A stretch of 14,148 nucleotides of DNA, taken from contig JAIRSK010000026.1 in assembly GCA_031255495.1 (NCBI GenBank), positions 1-14,148 on the forward strand, given 5' to 3'. Positions within the stretch are counted from its first letter, which is position 1. Every line of letters begins with the position of its first letter. The stretch comes from Endomicrobiellum devescovinae (GTDB taxonomy: Bacteria > Elusimicrobiota > Endomicrobiia > Endomicrobiales > Endomicrobiaceae). Positions 1 through 7,410 of this stretch are shown here, one piece after another. The notes beneath the pieces were generated by a model that was given only the letters and a program-made list of their open reading frames with translations, was not told where the DNA came from and did no database searches. The position numbers and the translations under genes were made by a program.

Positions 1-774
1 CTGAAATGGACTGAAAAATGGCTTAATGAGGCTATGCGTGTTATTAAACCCACAGGCACTATTTATATTTACGGATTTAGTGAAATTTTAGCAAGAATTT
101 CTTGTTTAATTGATATTGACAAGCAAAGATGGCTTATTTGGCATTATACGAATAAAAATGTGCCGTCGTTAAATTTTTGGCAGAGAAGCCACGAAGCGAT
201 TATAACTTGCTGGAAAGGCGAAAAACCGTTGTTTAATAGAGATGATGTCCGCGAACCATACACTGAAACTTTCTTAAAAAATTCAGCGGGAAAAGTGAGA
301 ACGGGAACTTTTTGCAGGTTTAGCAGAAAGGGGAAAGAAACCATTTATACCGCTCACGAAAATGGAGCATTACCAAGAGATGTTATAAAAGTTTCAACAT
401 TGGCTGGAGGTGCTTCTTTAAAAGAAAGAATTATGTATTGCAAAACTTGCGATTGCATAATCGCGCCGCAAAAACGACATCAACACGAAACTTGCGACAT
501 ACTTATGCACCCGACGCAGAAACCGTATGCTGTAACTGATAAACTTATAAAAGCTGCGAAACCTAAAATGCAAAAATTTACTACGTTAATACCTTTTGCA
601 GGCAGCGGTTCGGAATGTTTGGCAACTATTAAAAATGGCGGTAATTTTATTGCTTTTGAGATAAATCCTGATTATTGTATGCTTGCGGAAAAGATGCTTG
701 CTAATAAGTTGCAAGAACCTGAAACAATTTCTTATAATACCCAAGACACAGAAGGGTATTTTATGTTTGGTTAA
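1..774 (+). CDS. DNA methyltransferase (N4-cytosine/N6-adenine type), 5'-truncated by window edge
   Basis: The reading frame is open from base 1, so the true start lies before the window; the first in-window ATG (34) lies inside the conserved domain and is not the start. The 257 visible residues show the post-motif-IV segment (a WTEKW stretch, then TGTIYIYG at about 18-25), a possible zinc knuckle (CKTC at 147-150 with H160, H162 and C165), HPTQKP at 170-175 and the SAM-binding motif I FAGSG at 199-203, followed by FEINPDY. Motif I lying C-terminal indicates the beta-type order of the N6_N4_Mtase family; the catalytic (D/S/N)PP(Y/F/W) motif must lie upstream, out of view. It probably protects host DNA against the adjacent convergent TaqI-like endonuclease, whose stop codon lies 2 bp away. 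The methylated base and target site cannot be read from the sequence. Confidence 0.88.
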   Translation: MKWTEKWLNEAMRVIKPTGTIYIYGFSEILARISCLIDIDKQRWLIWHYTNKNVPSLNFWQRSHEAIITCWKGEKPLFNRDDVREPYTETFLKNSAGKVRTGTFCRFSRKGKETIYTAHENGALPRDVIKVSTLAGGASLKERIMYCKTCDCIIAPQKRHQHETCDILMHPTQKPYAVTDKLIKAAKPKMQKFTTLIPFAGSGSECLATIKNGGNFIAFEINPDYCMLAEKMLANKLQEPETISYNTQDTEGYFMFG

Positions 775-776
775 AA

Positions 777-1463
777 TTATTTTAAGTCAATTTCATTTTT
801 CTTATTTATAAAAATATTTTCAGTAAAGACAACAAATCCATTCTCCAGTCTACGAAGGTTTTTATTTTCAATAAAGCGCTTATATGGTAGTTTAAAAGAA
901 CCATCTTTTTTCTTTGGATTTTCAAAATAGTCTTCTGAAGGAACTTCGTAATCAATATTGATAAACTCACCAGCAAGGCGAGTTTTAGGAATATTTTCTA
1001 TTCTTCGTTCTCTGCTGAAACTTTTCTTTTTCACCTGATAATTAAGAATTTTATTTTTATACTTGACTTGGAAATCAGTGCCTTTATGGTCTAAATATTC
1101 TGACATATAAACAGTTCCAGTTCCGAAAACGCTTTCCGCAACATAACCTGCGTGAATTTGCGTTATGATACTCGTCCAAGTCCTATAAATTCTTGCAGGA
1201 AGTCCCTTATAGAAACAAATCTCGCACATCTGAATTTTCTTGCGAAAAGTTTCTATCAACTCGGATTTATCTGTTTTGTATCTGTCATAAAATTCGTCAA
1301 ATGAAATAATATTTTTCTCTTCCCAGTACACCTTATATATTAGGGCTATAGCTTGTATATTCTTATCCAAATCCATCTCTACGATTTTAATAGCTTTATA
1401 TAATTCTCTATATCTTTTTAGATTAAGCGAACTCAAAAAATCACCGAATTCCTTTAAGTCCAT
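777..1463 (-). CDS. TaqI-family type II restriction endonuclease
   Basis: The 228-aa product resembles, as I remember it, R.TaqI (TCGA-cutting, 263 aa) along most of its length: FLSSLNLKRY near the N-terminus, IKIVEMDL at 26-33, FDEFYDR at 55-61, LPARIYRTWTSI at 88-99, GTDFQV at 128-133, YQVKKKS at 142-148 and RLENGFVVF at 205-213. D130, Q143 and K145 make a PD-(D/E)XK-like active site (D...QxK), matching the GID...IQIKK arrangement of TaqI. It is shorter than TaqI at the C-terminus by roughly 20 residues, yet the frame is clean, so I call it intact. The start is ATG 1461-1463 with GGGAG at 1469-1473, six bases upstream. It presumably cleaves unmethylated TCGA, consistent with the absence of TCGA in this window. 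The cut site is inferred from homology only. Confidence 0.85.
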   Translation of the reverse strand: MDLKEFGDFLSSLNLKRYRELYKAIKIVEMDLDKNIQAIALIYKVYWEEKNIISFDEFYDRYKTDKSELIETFRKKIQMCEICFYKGLPARIYRTWTSIITQIHAGYVAESVFGTGTVYMSEYLDHKGTDFQVKYKNKILNYQVKKKSFSRERRIENIPKTRLAGEFINIDYEVPSEDYFENPKKKDGSFKLPYKRFIENKNLRRLENGFVVFTENIFINKKNEIDLK

Positions 1464-1465
1464 AA

Positions 1466-1540
1466 TTACTCCCGTAACGCTTTGGCGATTTTTACTAATG
1501 TTTTAATAGTAAGATTTTGGATTGCCATAAATTCAATTTT
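1466..1540 (-). pseudogene. Probable 3' remnant of an XRE-type HTH (controller-like) regulator
   Basis: On the minus strand, a 24-codon open stretch reads KIEFMAIQNLTIKTLVKIAK followed by ALRE and TAA. This resembles the end of the HTH_3/XRE domain, where (I/K)IExGxxNxTxxTLxKIAxAL is a common pattern. An in-frame stop (1541-1543) precedes it, just before a run of six A residues (sense strand, 1544-1549 area), and I could not recover the N-terminal helices in any frame, so I call it a decayed gene. Its stop overlaps the RBS region of the endonuclease gene, the position expected for a controller (C) gene of a restriction-modification system. The match is short and made by eye, so chance resemblance is possible. 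Confidence 0.42.
1469..1473 (-). promoter_or_regulatory. Ribosome binding site of the endonuclease, at the stop of the regulator remnant
   Basis: GGGAG on the minus strand sits 5 bases before the endonuclease ATG and overlaps the last two sense codons (CGG GAG) of the upstream remnant frame, whose TAA is at 1466-1468. This stop-RBS-start arrangement is typical of translationally coupled operon genes. Confidence 0.6.
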
Positions 1541-1742
1541 TTATAATGATTTTGTAAGTGACATTAGACATCTTTGAAACCTATATTACGAAAACCATTT
1601 TTATTTCTAGTTTCTATATTCTATATATTTTACAGTATAGTTGATATTTTGTTTAATTTACTTGCTGTGGAATAGCATTGTTGTTATTTGGTAAACAAGA
1701 ACCTCAAGGAAGTTCCTTTTTGTTGCCCACACCTAAACAGTA

Positions 1743-1815
<73 letters not shown>

Positions 1816-1840
1816 ATCAAAATCATAAACTCCGTCTATA

Positions 1841-1869
1841 ATTATACTAAGAGTTCGCTGAGATGTCAA
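1841..1869 (-). promoter_or_regulatory. Consensus sigma70 promoter of tRNA-Ala
   Basis: On the minus strand, TTGACA (1864-1869) and TATAAT (1841-1846) are separated by exactly 17 bp, a perfect match to both boxes. The predicted start is near 1834, leaving a leader of about 19 nt before the tRNA. Confidence 0.88.
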
Positions 1870-1989
1870 ACTTTTAAGACGGATTGTAATTTCAAGTCTG
1901 TTGTTTATAAGTTACTCTCTATATTTCTGCCTACCTGATAAACTTAAGTTTCAAATGTAAAATTAGTGTAAACTTAAAGTATGCTATTA

Positions 1990-1998
1990 TGCTATAAT
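1990..1998 (+). promoter_or_regulatory. Extended -10 promoter upstream of nadE
   Basis: TGCTATAAT is a perfect extended -10 element; it is preceded by a near copy, TGCTATTAT (1982-1990), 8 bp upstream as part of an ATGCTAT direct repeat. No good -35 box is visible at the right spacing. It would give a leader of roughly 80 nt before nadE. Confidence 0.55.
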
Positions 1999-2085
1999 GT
2001 ATCTAAATTAAGCATTTGTTTGTAATAATTTTGTTGTTTTATATTAGAGAATTAAAGCAGTGCGTTGGTTATGTAGAGGACTTTA

Positions 2086-3978
2086 ATGAAATATGGATTT
2101 GTAAAAATTGCGACAGCGACTCCTAAAGTTATTGTCGCCAATCCTAGCGCAAATGCGATTGAGATAATAAAACTTATAAAGCAGGCAAACACAAATTTGG
2201 CTGATCTTTTGGTTTTTCCTGAACTTTGTGTAACTGGATATACATGCGGGGAGTTATTTTTATCAGATATTTTAAAAGAGTCGGTTTACAAAGCCTTAGA
2301 TGTAATCCGTAAATCTACTATTGGAAAGAAATCTCTAATTTTTGTCGGATCTCCAATATGGAAAGAAGGCAAACTTTATTCCTGTGCTGTTGCATTTCAA
2401 AACGGCAAAATTTTAGGAATTGTCCCTAAAACATATCTTCCTTCTTATTCAGAATTTTATGAAATTCGTCATTTTACTTCAGGGAAAAATATATCCAGCT
2501 TTATTAGGATTTGCGGGCAAGATGCACCGTTTAGAACTAGTATAATTTTTTCAGCAAAGAATAACGAAAATGTAAAAATATCTGCGGAGATATGTGAGGA
2601 TTTATTTACGGTATCTCCTCCGTCTAATAACCATGCTCAAGCTGGCGCAACTATAATAGCAAACCTTTCAGCTTCTAATGAACTTATAGGAAAAAGTGAT
2701 TATAGAAAAACGTTAATAAAAGCACAAAGTGGTCGTTTGTCTTGTGGATATGTGTATGCTTCTGCAGGATGCGGCGAGTCTGTGAGCGACATAATTTTTT
2801 CAGAGCATCGTATTATTGCAGAAAACGGTGTTATTCTTACAGAAAGCGCTCTTTTCAAAGAAGGTCTTACTATAAGTGAAATAGATACGGAAAGGCTTGC
2901 TTACGAACGTCGTAGGCTGAACGTTTTTGAAACAAATTCTGACGGATACATTAATGTGGAATTTGATTTTAATGAAACAGGGGAAAATCTTACAAGGTTT
3001 GTTTCTCAGTTGCCGTTTGTTCCAAACGATGCAGATTCCTTGTCAGCCCGAGCAGAATTAATATTAAAAATTCAATCGCAGGCTTTAGCGGAAAGATTAA
3101 AATTTACTGGTCTTAATGCAGTTATAGGTATTTCTGGAGGACTGGACTCTACTCTTGCTCTCCTTGTAATATTGAGAAGTTATGAACTACTTGGTAAAGA
3201 CAAGAAAGATATTATAGCTGTTACTATGCCCGGACCGGGTACAAGTAAAAGAACTTTAAAAAACGTAGCGAAGCTAGCTAAGGCTGTAAATATACATCTT
3301 AAAACAATTTCAATAACAGAATCTGTTGATAAGCACTTAAAAGATATTAAACATAAAGGAACTAAAGACATAACATATGAAAATGCTCAAGCTCGCGAAC
3401 GTATGCAGATATTGATGGACATAGCTAATGCTGAGAATGGATATGTGATAGGGACGGGAGATTTATCTGAAAATGCTTTAGGTTGGTGTACCTATAATGG
3501 CGATCACATGTCTATGTATGCGATAAATTCTTCAGTTCCTAAAACACTTGTAAAGTATCTCGTTTCTTACGAGGCTCAAAGAGTCAAGATATATAAAGAA
3601 GCTTTGATAGACATTTTAAATACGGATATAAGTCCTGAGCTTCTTCCGTCAAAAAATGGAAAAATTTCTCAGAAGACAGAAGACATAATAGGACCTTACG
3701 AATTACACGATTTCTTTTTATATTATACTGTCCGTTTCGGACAAAAGCCTGAAAAAACGCTTTTTCTTGCAGCAAAGGCATTTAACAAAATTTATTCCAA
3801 AGAGGATATAAAAAAACATTTCAAAACTTTTTTAAAACGTTTCTTTTTTAGTCAATTCAAAAGGAATTGTTGTCCAGATGGAATTAAGATAGGAACAATT
3901 TCTCTATCTCCTAGAGGAGACTGGAGAATGGCAACTGAAAGTAGCGCAGAGGAATGGCTTAATAACCTCAAAAAATAG
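2086..3978 (+). CDS. nadE: Glutamine-dependent NAD+ synthase
   Basis: This cytosolic enzyme makes NAD+ from deamido-NAD+ (nicotinic acid adenine dinucleotide), ATP and glutamine-derived ammonia. The 630-aa protein has an N-terminal nitrilase-type glutaminase domain (about 1-290) with the triad E46 (FPEL), K115 (VPKTYLPSYSEF) and C170 (AEICEDLF). The C-terminal synthetase domain carries the PP-loop SGGLDS at 350-355, NAQARERMQ at 433-441 and GTGDLSENALGW at 457-468. The length fits two-domain bacterial NadE and both active sites look complete, so glutamine rather than only free ammonia should serve as nitrogen donor. The ATG at 2086 is preceded by GAGGA at 2076-2080. The gene heads a same-strand run with a PQ-loop protein and two polyamine genes; the next start is 55 bp downstream. 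Confidence 0.96.
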   Translation: MKYGFVKIATATPKVIVANPSANAIEIIKLIKQANTNLADLLVFPELCVTGYTCGELFLSDILKESVYKALDVIRKSTIGKKSLIFVGSPIWKEGKLYSCAVAFQNGKILGIVPKTYLPSYSEFYEIRHFTSGKNISSFIRICGQDAPFRTSIIFSAKNNENVKISAEICEDLFTVSPPSNNHAQAGATIIANLSASNELIGKSDYRKTLIKAQSGRLSCGYVYASAGCGESVSDIIFSEHRIIAENGVILTESALFKEGLTISEIDTERLAYERRRLNVFETNSDGYINVEFDFNETGENLTRFVSQLPFVPNDADSLSARAELILKIQSQALAERLKFTGLNAVIGISGGLDSTLALLVILRSYELLGKDKKDIIAVTMPGPGTSKRTLKNVAKLAKAVNIHLKTISITESVDKHLKDIKHKGTKDITYENAQARERMQILMDIANAENGYVIGTGDLSENALGWCTYNGDHMSMYAINSSVPKTLVKYLVSYEAQRVKIYKEALIDILNTDISPELLPSKNGKISQKTEDIIGPYELHDFFLYYTVRFGQKPEKTLFLAAKAFNKIYSKEDIKKHFKTFLKRFFFSQFKRNCCPDGIKIGTISLSPRGDWRMATESSAEEWLNNLKK

Positions 3979-4033
3979 TGAAAAACTGTTTAATCTGTTT
4001 TGAAAAATAAATAAAAAGAGAGTGTAAACTGAA

Positions 4034-4318
4034 ATGATAGAATATGCAAAGCTTTTTGTAGAGTTCTGTTTTGGTTTGAGTATGTTTATAAATGCTATTC
4101 TTTTTGTTCCTCAGATAGTTAGGCTGTTCAAAACTAAAAATCCTGTAGGAGTTTCTTTAACTACTTTCGTAGGTTTCAATATTATACAACTATTTTGTAT
4201 TCTACACGGCTATATTCATAATGATTATATTTTTATGTTTGGAATGTTGTTAAGTTTGCTATTGTGCGGATGCATTTCTTTTTTGATTATTCTGTACAAA
4301 TTTAAAAAATATAACTGA
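4034..4318 (+). CDS. PQ-loop / SemiSWEET-like three-helix membrane protein
   Basis: The 94-aa hydrophobic protein has three predicted membrane helices (about 6-26, 42-60 and 65-88). A PQ motif (FVPQIVRLFKTKNP, P26-Q27) closes helix 1 and is followed by GVSLTTF, the classic PQ-loop/MtN3 pattern. Size and topology match bacterial SemiSWEETs, which dimerise to form a sugar channel in the inner membrane. The substrate cannot be read from the sequence. The start at 4034 has GAGAG at 4018-4022, a somewhat long spacing of 11 bases. It lies 55 bp after nadE with no terminator between them, so co-transcription is likely. Other PQ-loop proteins transport amino acids or have other roles, so sugar transport is only the best guess. 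Confidence 0.82.
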   Translation: MIEYAKLFVEFCFGLSMFINAILFVPQIVRLFKTKNPVGVSLTTFVGFNIIQLFCILHGYIHNDYIFMFGMLLSLLLCGCISFLIILYKFKKYN

Positions 4319-4439
4319 TATTTATAATTAAAAACTCAATAATCAAATGTAGAATATTCAAGACAGTTAAATTAAGCAGTAAAGCTAAAAATTTTTAAAT
4401 TCCTTGAATACTACTAATAGAAAATGGAGAATGTTGTTA

Positions 4440-5546
4440 ATGGTTAAAAAGATAAAAACACCTTATTATCTGATTGATGAAAAGAAATTATTAAAGAACC
4501 TTAAAAAATTTGAATATGTAAGAAATTTCAGTGGAGCTAAGTCGGTATTAGCGTTGAAATGTTTCTCTACGTGGTCTGTTTTTGATTTGATGAGCAAGTA
4601 TATGGATGGCACTACAAGCAGTTCTTTGTACGAGGCAAAACTTGGTTACGAACAGTTTGGCAAAGAAACTCATGCATTCAGCGTTGCTTATTCTAGCGAA
4701 GACATCCAAGCTCTTAAAAAGATTTCAGACAAGATTATATTTAATTCTGTATCACAGCTGAAAATGTTTTATAAAGAGGTAAAACATATAAGCGTTGGCT
4801 TAAGGATAAATCCTGGCGTAAGTTATTCGCATTTTGATTTAGCGGATCCTGCTAGAAAATATTCCAGACTTGGCGTGACATCTATTAAAGATGTTATGTC
4901 TGTTTTAGATAAACTGAGCGGGGTGATGTTTCATTATAATTGTGAAAATGACGATTTTGAGACATTCAGCACGATGTTGGAAAAGATTGCCTCAAAATAT
5001 GAGAAGATTTTGCATAAAGTTAAGTGGGTTAGTTTAGGCGGCGGGGTGTATTTTACAAAAGACGGTTATCCTTTGGACAAATTTTGCGAGAAATTAAAAA
5101 GTTTTAGCGAGCAATATGGCGTTCAGATTTATTTGGAGCCAGGCGAAGCAGCGATTACTAAAAGCTGTGAACTTGTTACAACTGTTTTAGATATTGTAAA
5201 AAATGCGAAGGATATAGCTATAGTTGACTCTTCTATTGAAGCTCACATGTTAGACCTGCTTATTTATAGGACTCCTGCTAAAGTAAATTCAGATATAGGG
5301 AAATATAGGTATATAATTGCAGGACGTTCTTGTTTAGCAGGCGATGTTTTTGGGGAATACAAGTTTAAGAATAAGTTAAAAGTTGGCTCTACAATACGTT
5401 TTGCTGATGCTGCTGGATATACAATGGTCAAGAAAAACTGGTTTAACGGTATAAAAATGCCGTCTATCGTGGTAAAAAGACTTAACGGAAAGGTAGAAAT
5501 TGTTAAGCAGTTTTTATATAATGATTTCGTATCCGATTTGTCGTAA
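4440..5546 (+). CDS. nspC: Carboxynorspermidine/carboxyspermidine decarboxylase
   Basis: This PLP enzyme (alanine-racemase-fold group IV decarboxylase) removes CO2 from carboxyspermidine or carboxynorspermidine, the last step of the aspartate-semialdehyde route to (nor)spermidine. In the 368-aa protein I see the PLP lysine K40 (SVLALKCFS), HFDLADPARKYSRLG at 131-145, the glycine loop SLGGGV at 198-203, the phosphate-binding EPGEA at 233-237, the conserved SCLAGD with C298 and DAAGYTM with Y327. The frame is open further upstream to a TTG at 4404, but I choose ATG 4440 because GGAG (4426-4429) sits 10 bases before it and the protein then begins with the family-like MVKKIKTPYYLID. Its partner synthase follows 118 bp downstream on the same strand. 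Whether the product is spermidine or norspermidine is not decidable here. Confidence 0.92.
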   Translation: MVKKIKTPYYLIDEKKLLKNLKKFEYVRNFSGAKSVLALKCFSTWSVFDLMSKYMDGTTSSSLYEAKLGYEQFGKETHAFSVAYSSEDIQALKKISDKIIFNSVSQLKMFYKEVKHISVGLRINPGVSYSHFDLADPARKYSRLGVTSIKDVMSVLDKLSGVMFHYNCENDDFETFSTMLEKIASKYEKILHKVKWVSLGGGVYFTKDGYPLDKFCEKLKSFSEQYGVQIYLEPGEAAITKSCELVTTVLDIVKNAKDIAIVDSSIEAHMLDLLIYRTPAKVNSDIGKYRYIIAGRSCLAGDVFGEYKFKNKLKVGSTIRFADAAGYTMVKKNWFNGIKMPSIVVKRLNGKVEIVKQFLYNDFVSDLS

Positions 5547-5664
5547 ATTTTGTTTAAGTTTGAAATATATTAACGGTCATTTCTGCGAGAGAGAATATTT
5601 TTTTTCCTTCGCGACTATGTTTTTAGTATTCTAAATAAGATGGACGAGGAGGAATTTATAGGAA

Positions 5665-6924
5665 ATGGAAAAAAGGAATGTACTGCTTGTAGGGGCTGGT
5701 GGCGTTGCTCATGTTGCCGCTCATAAATTTGCGCAAAACAACGATTTGTTTGGGAATATTTATATAGCTTCACGTTCTTTGAGCAGTTGTAAACAAATAA
5801 TAGAAAGTATAGAACGTAAAAATAATTATAAAGATCCTGCAAAAAAAATACAAATCAAACAGACAGATGCCCTAAACGTTCCTGAAATGATTAAGTTAAT
5901 AAAATCTCTGAAAATTTCTATTACTGTAAATTTAGCTTCGGCTTTCTGTAATATGTCAATTTTAGAAGCATGCATAGAAACGGGCTCGGCATATATAGAC
6001 ACGGCAATTCATGAAGAACCAAATAAAGTGTGCGAAAATCCACCATGGTATGCTAATTATGAATGGAAACGTAAGGATAGATGTCAAAATAACTGTATAA
6101 CGGCAATTTTAGGTTCTGGATTTGATCCCGGAGTAGTAAATTCTTATGCGGCATACGCTAAGAAACATTTCTTTGATACTATAGATACAATAGATATCAT
6201 GGATGTAAATGCAGGCAGTCATGGTGAGTATTTTGCCACAAATTTTGATCCTGAGATAAACTTTAGGGAATTTGTTAAAGTTTGGACTTGGATAGATAAA
6301 CAATGGGTTTGTAAGCCTGTTCATTCCGAAAAACAAGTGTATAACTTCCCAGTAGTAGGCAAACAAACCATATATTTAACAGGTCACGATGAGTTACATT
6401 CCCTTTCAAAGAATATTGATGCAAAATCAATAAGATTTTGGATGGGCTTTAGCGACCATTACATAAATTGCTTCAATGTTCTTAAAAACATAGGTCTTTT
6501 ATCTGAAAAGCCTGTAAAAACAGCTGAAGGTCTTGAAGTAGTGCCTTTGAAAGTGGTCAAAGCGTGTTTACCTGACCCTAAAACGCTTGCAGCTAACTAT
6601 ACTGGCAACACTTGTATAGGCGATTTAATAATAGGTACTAAGGACGGTCGTAAAAAAGAGTTATTTATATATAATGTTTGTGATCATAAGGCTTGCTATG
6701 AAGAAGTTGAATCGCAAGCTATAAGTTATACTGCTGGTATTCCTGCTGTTGCAGCAGCTATTTTAATAGCTAGGGGGGAATGGGACGTTAAAAAGATGGT
6801 AAATGTTGAAGAGCTTAACCCAGATCCTTTTATAGATCTTTTAAAGGATATCGGACTTCCCACAGAAACCATAAAAGTAAGTTATTCAAAGAAATATTCT
6901 AATAAGTCTTCTTCAAAAAAGTAA
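5665..6924 (+). CDS. Carboxynorspermidine/carboxyspermidine synthase (saccharopine dehydrogenase-like)
   Basis: This enzyme reductively condenses L-aspartate beta-semialdehyde with putrescine (or 1,3-diaminopropane) using NADPH, giving carboxyspermidine (or carboxynorspermidine). The 419-aa protein opens with a Rossmann nucleotide-binding loop, VLLVGAGGVAHVAAHKF (GAGGVA at 10-15). Family-typical stretches follow: YIDTAIHEEP, GSGFDPGVVNSYAAYA and DVNAGSHGEYFATNFDPE. The length fits CASDH rather than the longer bifunctional saccharopine dehydrogenases. Such genes are often labelled lys1 or saccharopine dehydrogenase; the neighbouring nspC makes the polyamine role much more likely than lysine metabolism. 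The ATG at 5665 has a strong GAGGAGG at 5646-5652 (12-base spacing) plus a nearer AGGA. The C-terminal tail is Ser/Lys-rich. Transcription ends at the hairpin just downstream. Confidence 0.92.
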   Translation: MEKRNVLLVGAGGVAHVAAHKFAQNNDLFGNIYIASRSLSSCKQIIESIERKNNYKDPAKKIQIKQTDALNVPEMIKLIKSLKISITVNLASAFCNMSILEACIETGSAYIDTAIHEEPNKVCENPPWYANYEWKRKDRCQNNCITAILGSGFDPGVVNSYAAYAKKHFFDTIDTIDIMDVNAGSHGEYFATNFDPEINFREFVKVWTWIDKQWVCKPVHSEKQVYNFPVVGKQTIYLTGHDELHSLSKNIDAKSIRFWMGFSDHYINCFNVLKNIGLLSEKPVKTAEGLEVVPLKVVKACLPDPKTLAANYTGNTCIGDLIIGTKDGRKKELFIYNVCDHKACYEEVESQAISYTAGIPAVAAAILIARGEWDVKKMVNVEELNPDPFIDLLKDIGLPTETIKVSYSKKYSNKSSSKK

Positions 6925-6944
6925 AAAATAAAAATAATCTTTTG

Positions 6945-6984
6945 TACCCTGTAACCTAAATTTTGCGGTTATAGGGTATTTTTT
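6945..6984 (+). terminator. Rho-independent terminator of the nadE-polyamine block
   Basis: A 12-bp stem (TACCCTGTAACC at 6945-6956 with GGTTATAGGGTA at 6967-6978, one G-T wobble) encloses a 10-nt loop and is followed by six T residues (6979-6984). It lies 20 bp after the synthase stop codon. Confidence 0.92.
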
Positions 6985-7254
6985 ATAATCTCAAAACCAC
7001 CCTAAAAAGAATGCCTATACAAAATGTCCTAAAATCAATGTCTGATAATATATATTATGTTAAGTACAATGGGTTTCTCACAAAGTTATTAACACTAAAG
7101 TTAATTATATTTTTATTTAAAATTTATATTTATAAATATAAATAATTTTAAATTAGATTATATTTTACTTTAAAAGTTATCAATTATCATTCACACAATA
7201 ATATAATTACTTGACAGCTTAAATTAAAATTCACAATATTTTTACAATTTAATA
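6985..7254. other. AT-rich non-coding stretch
   Basis: No supportable gene is visible here on either strand. From about 7070 the sequence is overwhelmingly A/T. It holds a 14-bp perfect AT palindrome (7045-7058), a 22-bp perfect palindrome (7122-7143) and two of three ATTCAC copies (7189-7194, 7229-7234; the third is at 7254-7259). A TTGACA hexamer lies at 7211-7216, but the sequence 17 bp later (CAATAT) is a poor -10. Confidence 0.6.
7122..7143. repeat. 22-bp perfect AT palindrome
   Basis: The half-site ATTTATATTTA (7122-7132) is followed directly by its exact reverse complement TAAATATAAAT (7133-7143). It could be an operator or a cruciform-prone element upstream of the secreted-protein gene. 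The surrounding base composition makes AT palindromes more likely by chance. Confidence 0.55.
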
Positions 7255-7283
7255 TTCACTATTTTTTTTACATTTGATACAAT
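7255..7283 (+). promoter_or_regulatory. Candidate promoter of the secreted-protein gene
   Basis: TTCACT (7255-7260; four of six match TTGACA) and TACAAT (7278-7283; five of six match TATAAT) are spaced by 17 bp. The RNA would carry a leader of about 120 nt before the coding start at 7411. Confidence 0.4.
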
Positions 7284-7306
7284 ACCCGAAGAATTAGTAG
7301 TTAATT

Positions 7307-7334
7307 GGAGGTGATGAGATATATGGAACTTTAA
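7307..7334 (+). promoter_or_regulatory. Orphan consensus Shine-Dalgarno with a minimal leader ORF
   Basis: GGAGGTGAT (7307-7315) matches the full anti-Shine-Dalgarno complement, yet the ATG at 7323 opens only a three-codon frame (M-E-L, stop 7332-7334), and ATG 7314 in the same frame opens a six-codon one. It could be a leader peptide of the following secreted-protein mRNA, a relic of a lost start, or chance. Confidence 0.3.
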
Positions 7335-7410
7335 AAGCTATGTATGATGCATCTGTTAAAAGAAATTTGTTTTAAACGAAAGTATTATTTGTTCTGGAGG
7401 AAAAATTACA

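Noticed and set aside
1700..1730. Small hairpin (AAGGA/TCCTT) downstream of tRNA-Ala as a terminator
   Set aside because: The stem is only 5 bp with a 3-nt loop, and the T run is on the opposite strand from tRNA transcription.
4404..4439. TTG start giving a longer NspC
   Set aside because: The extra residues do not look family-like, and the GGAG at 4426-4429 is placed for the ATG at 4440.
4533..4542. TGGAGCTAAG, identical to the 10 bp at the tRNA-Ala 3' end, as a possible attachment site
   Set aside because: It encodes part of a conserved stretch of nspC just before the PLP lysine, and 10 bp is too short to infer integration.
5547..5664. GCGA/TCGC inverted repeat between nspC and the synthase as a terminator or attenuator
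   Set aside because: The stem is about 4 bp with a long loop; the T run lies inside the loop, so it is not convincing.
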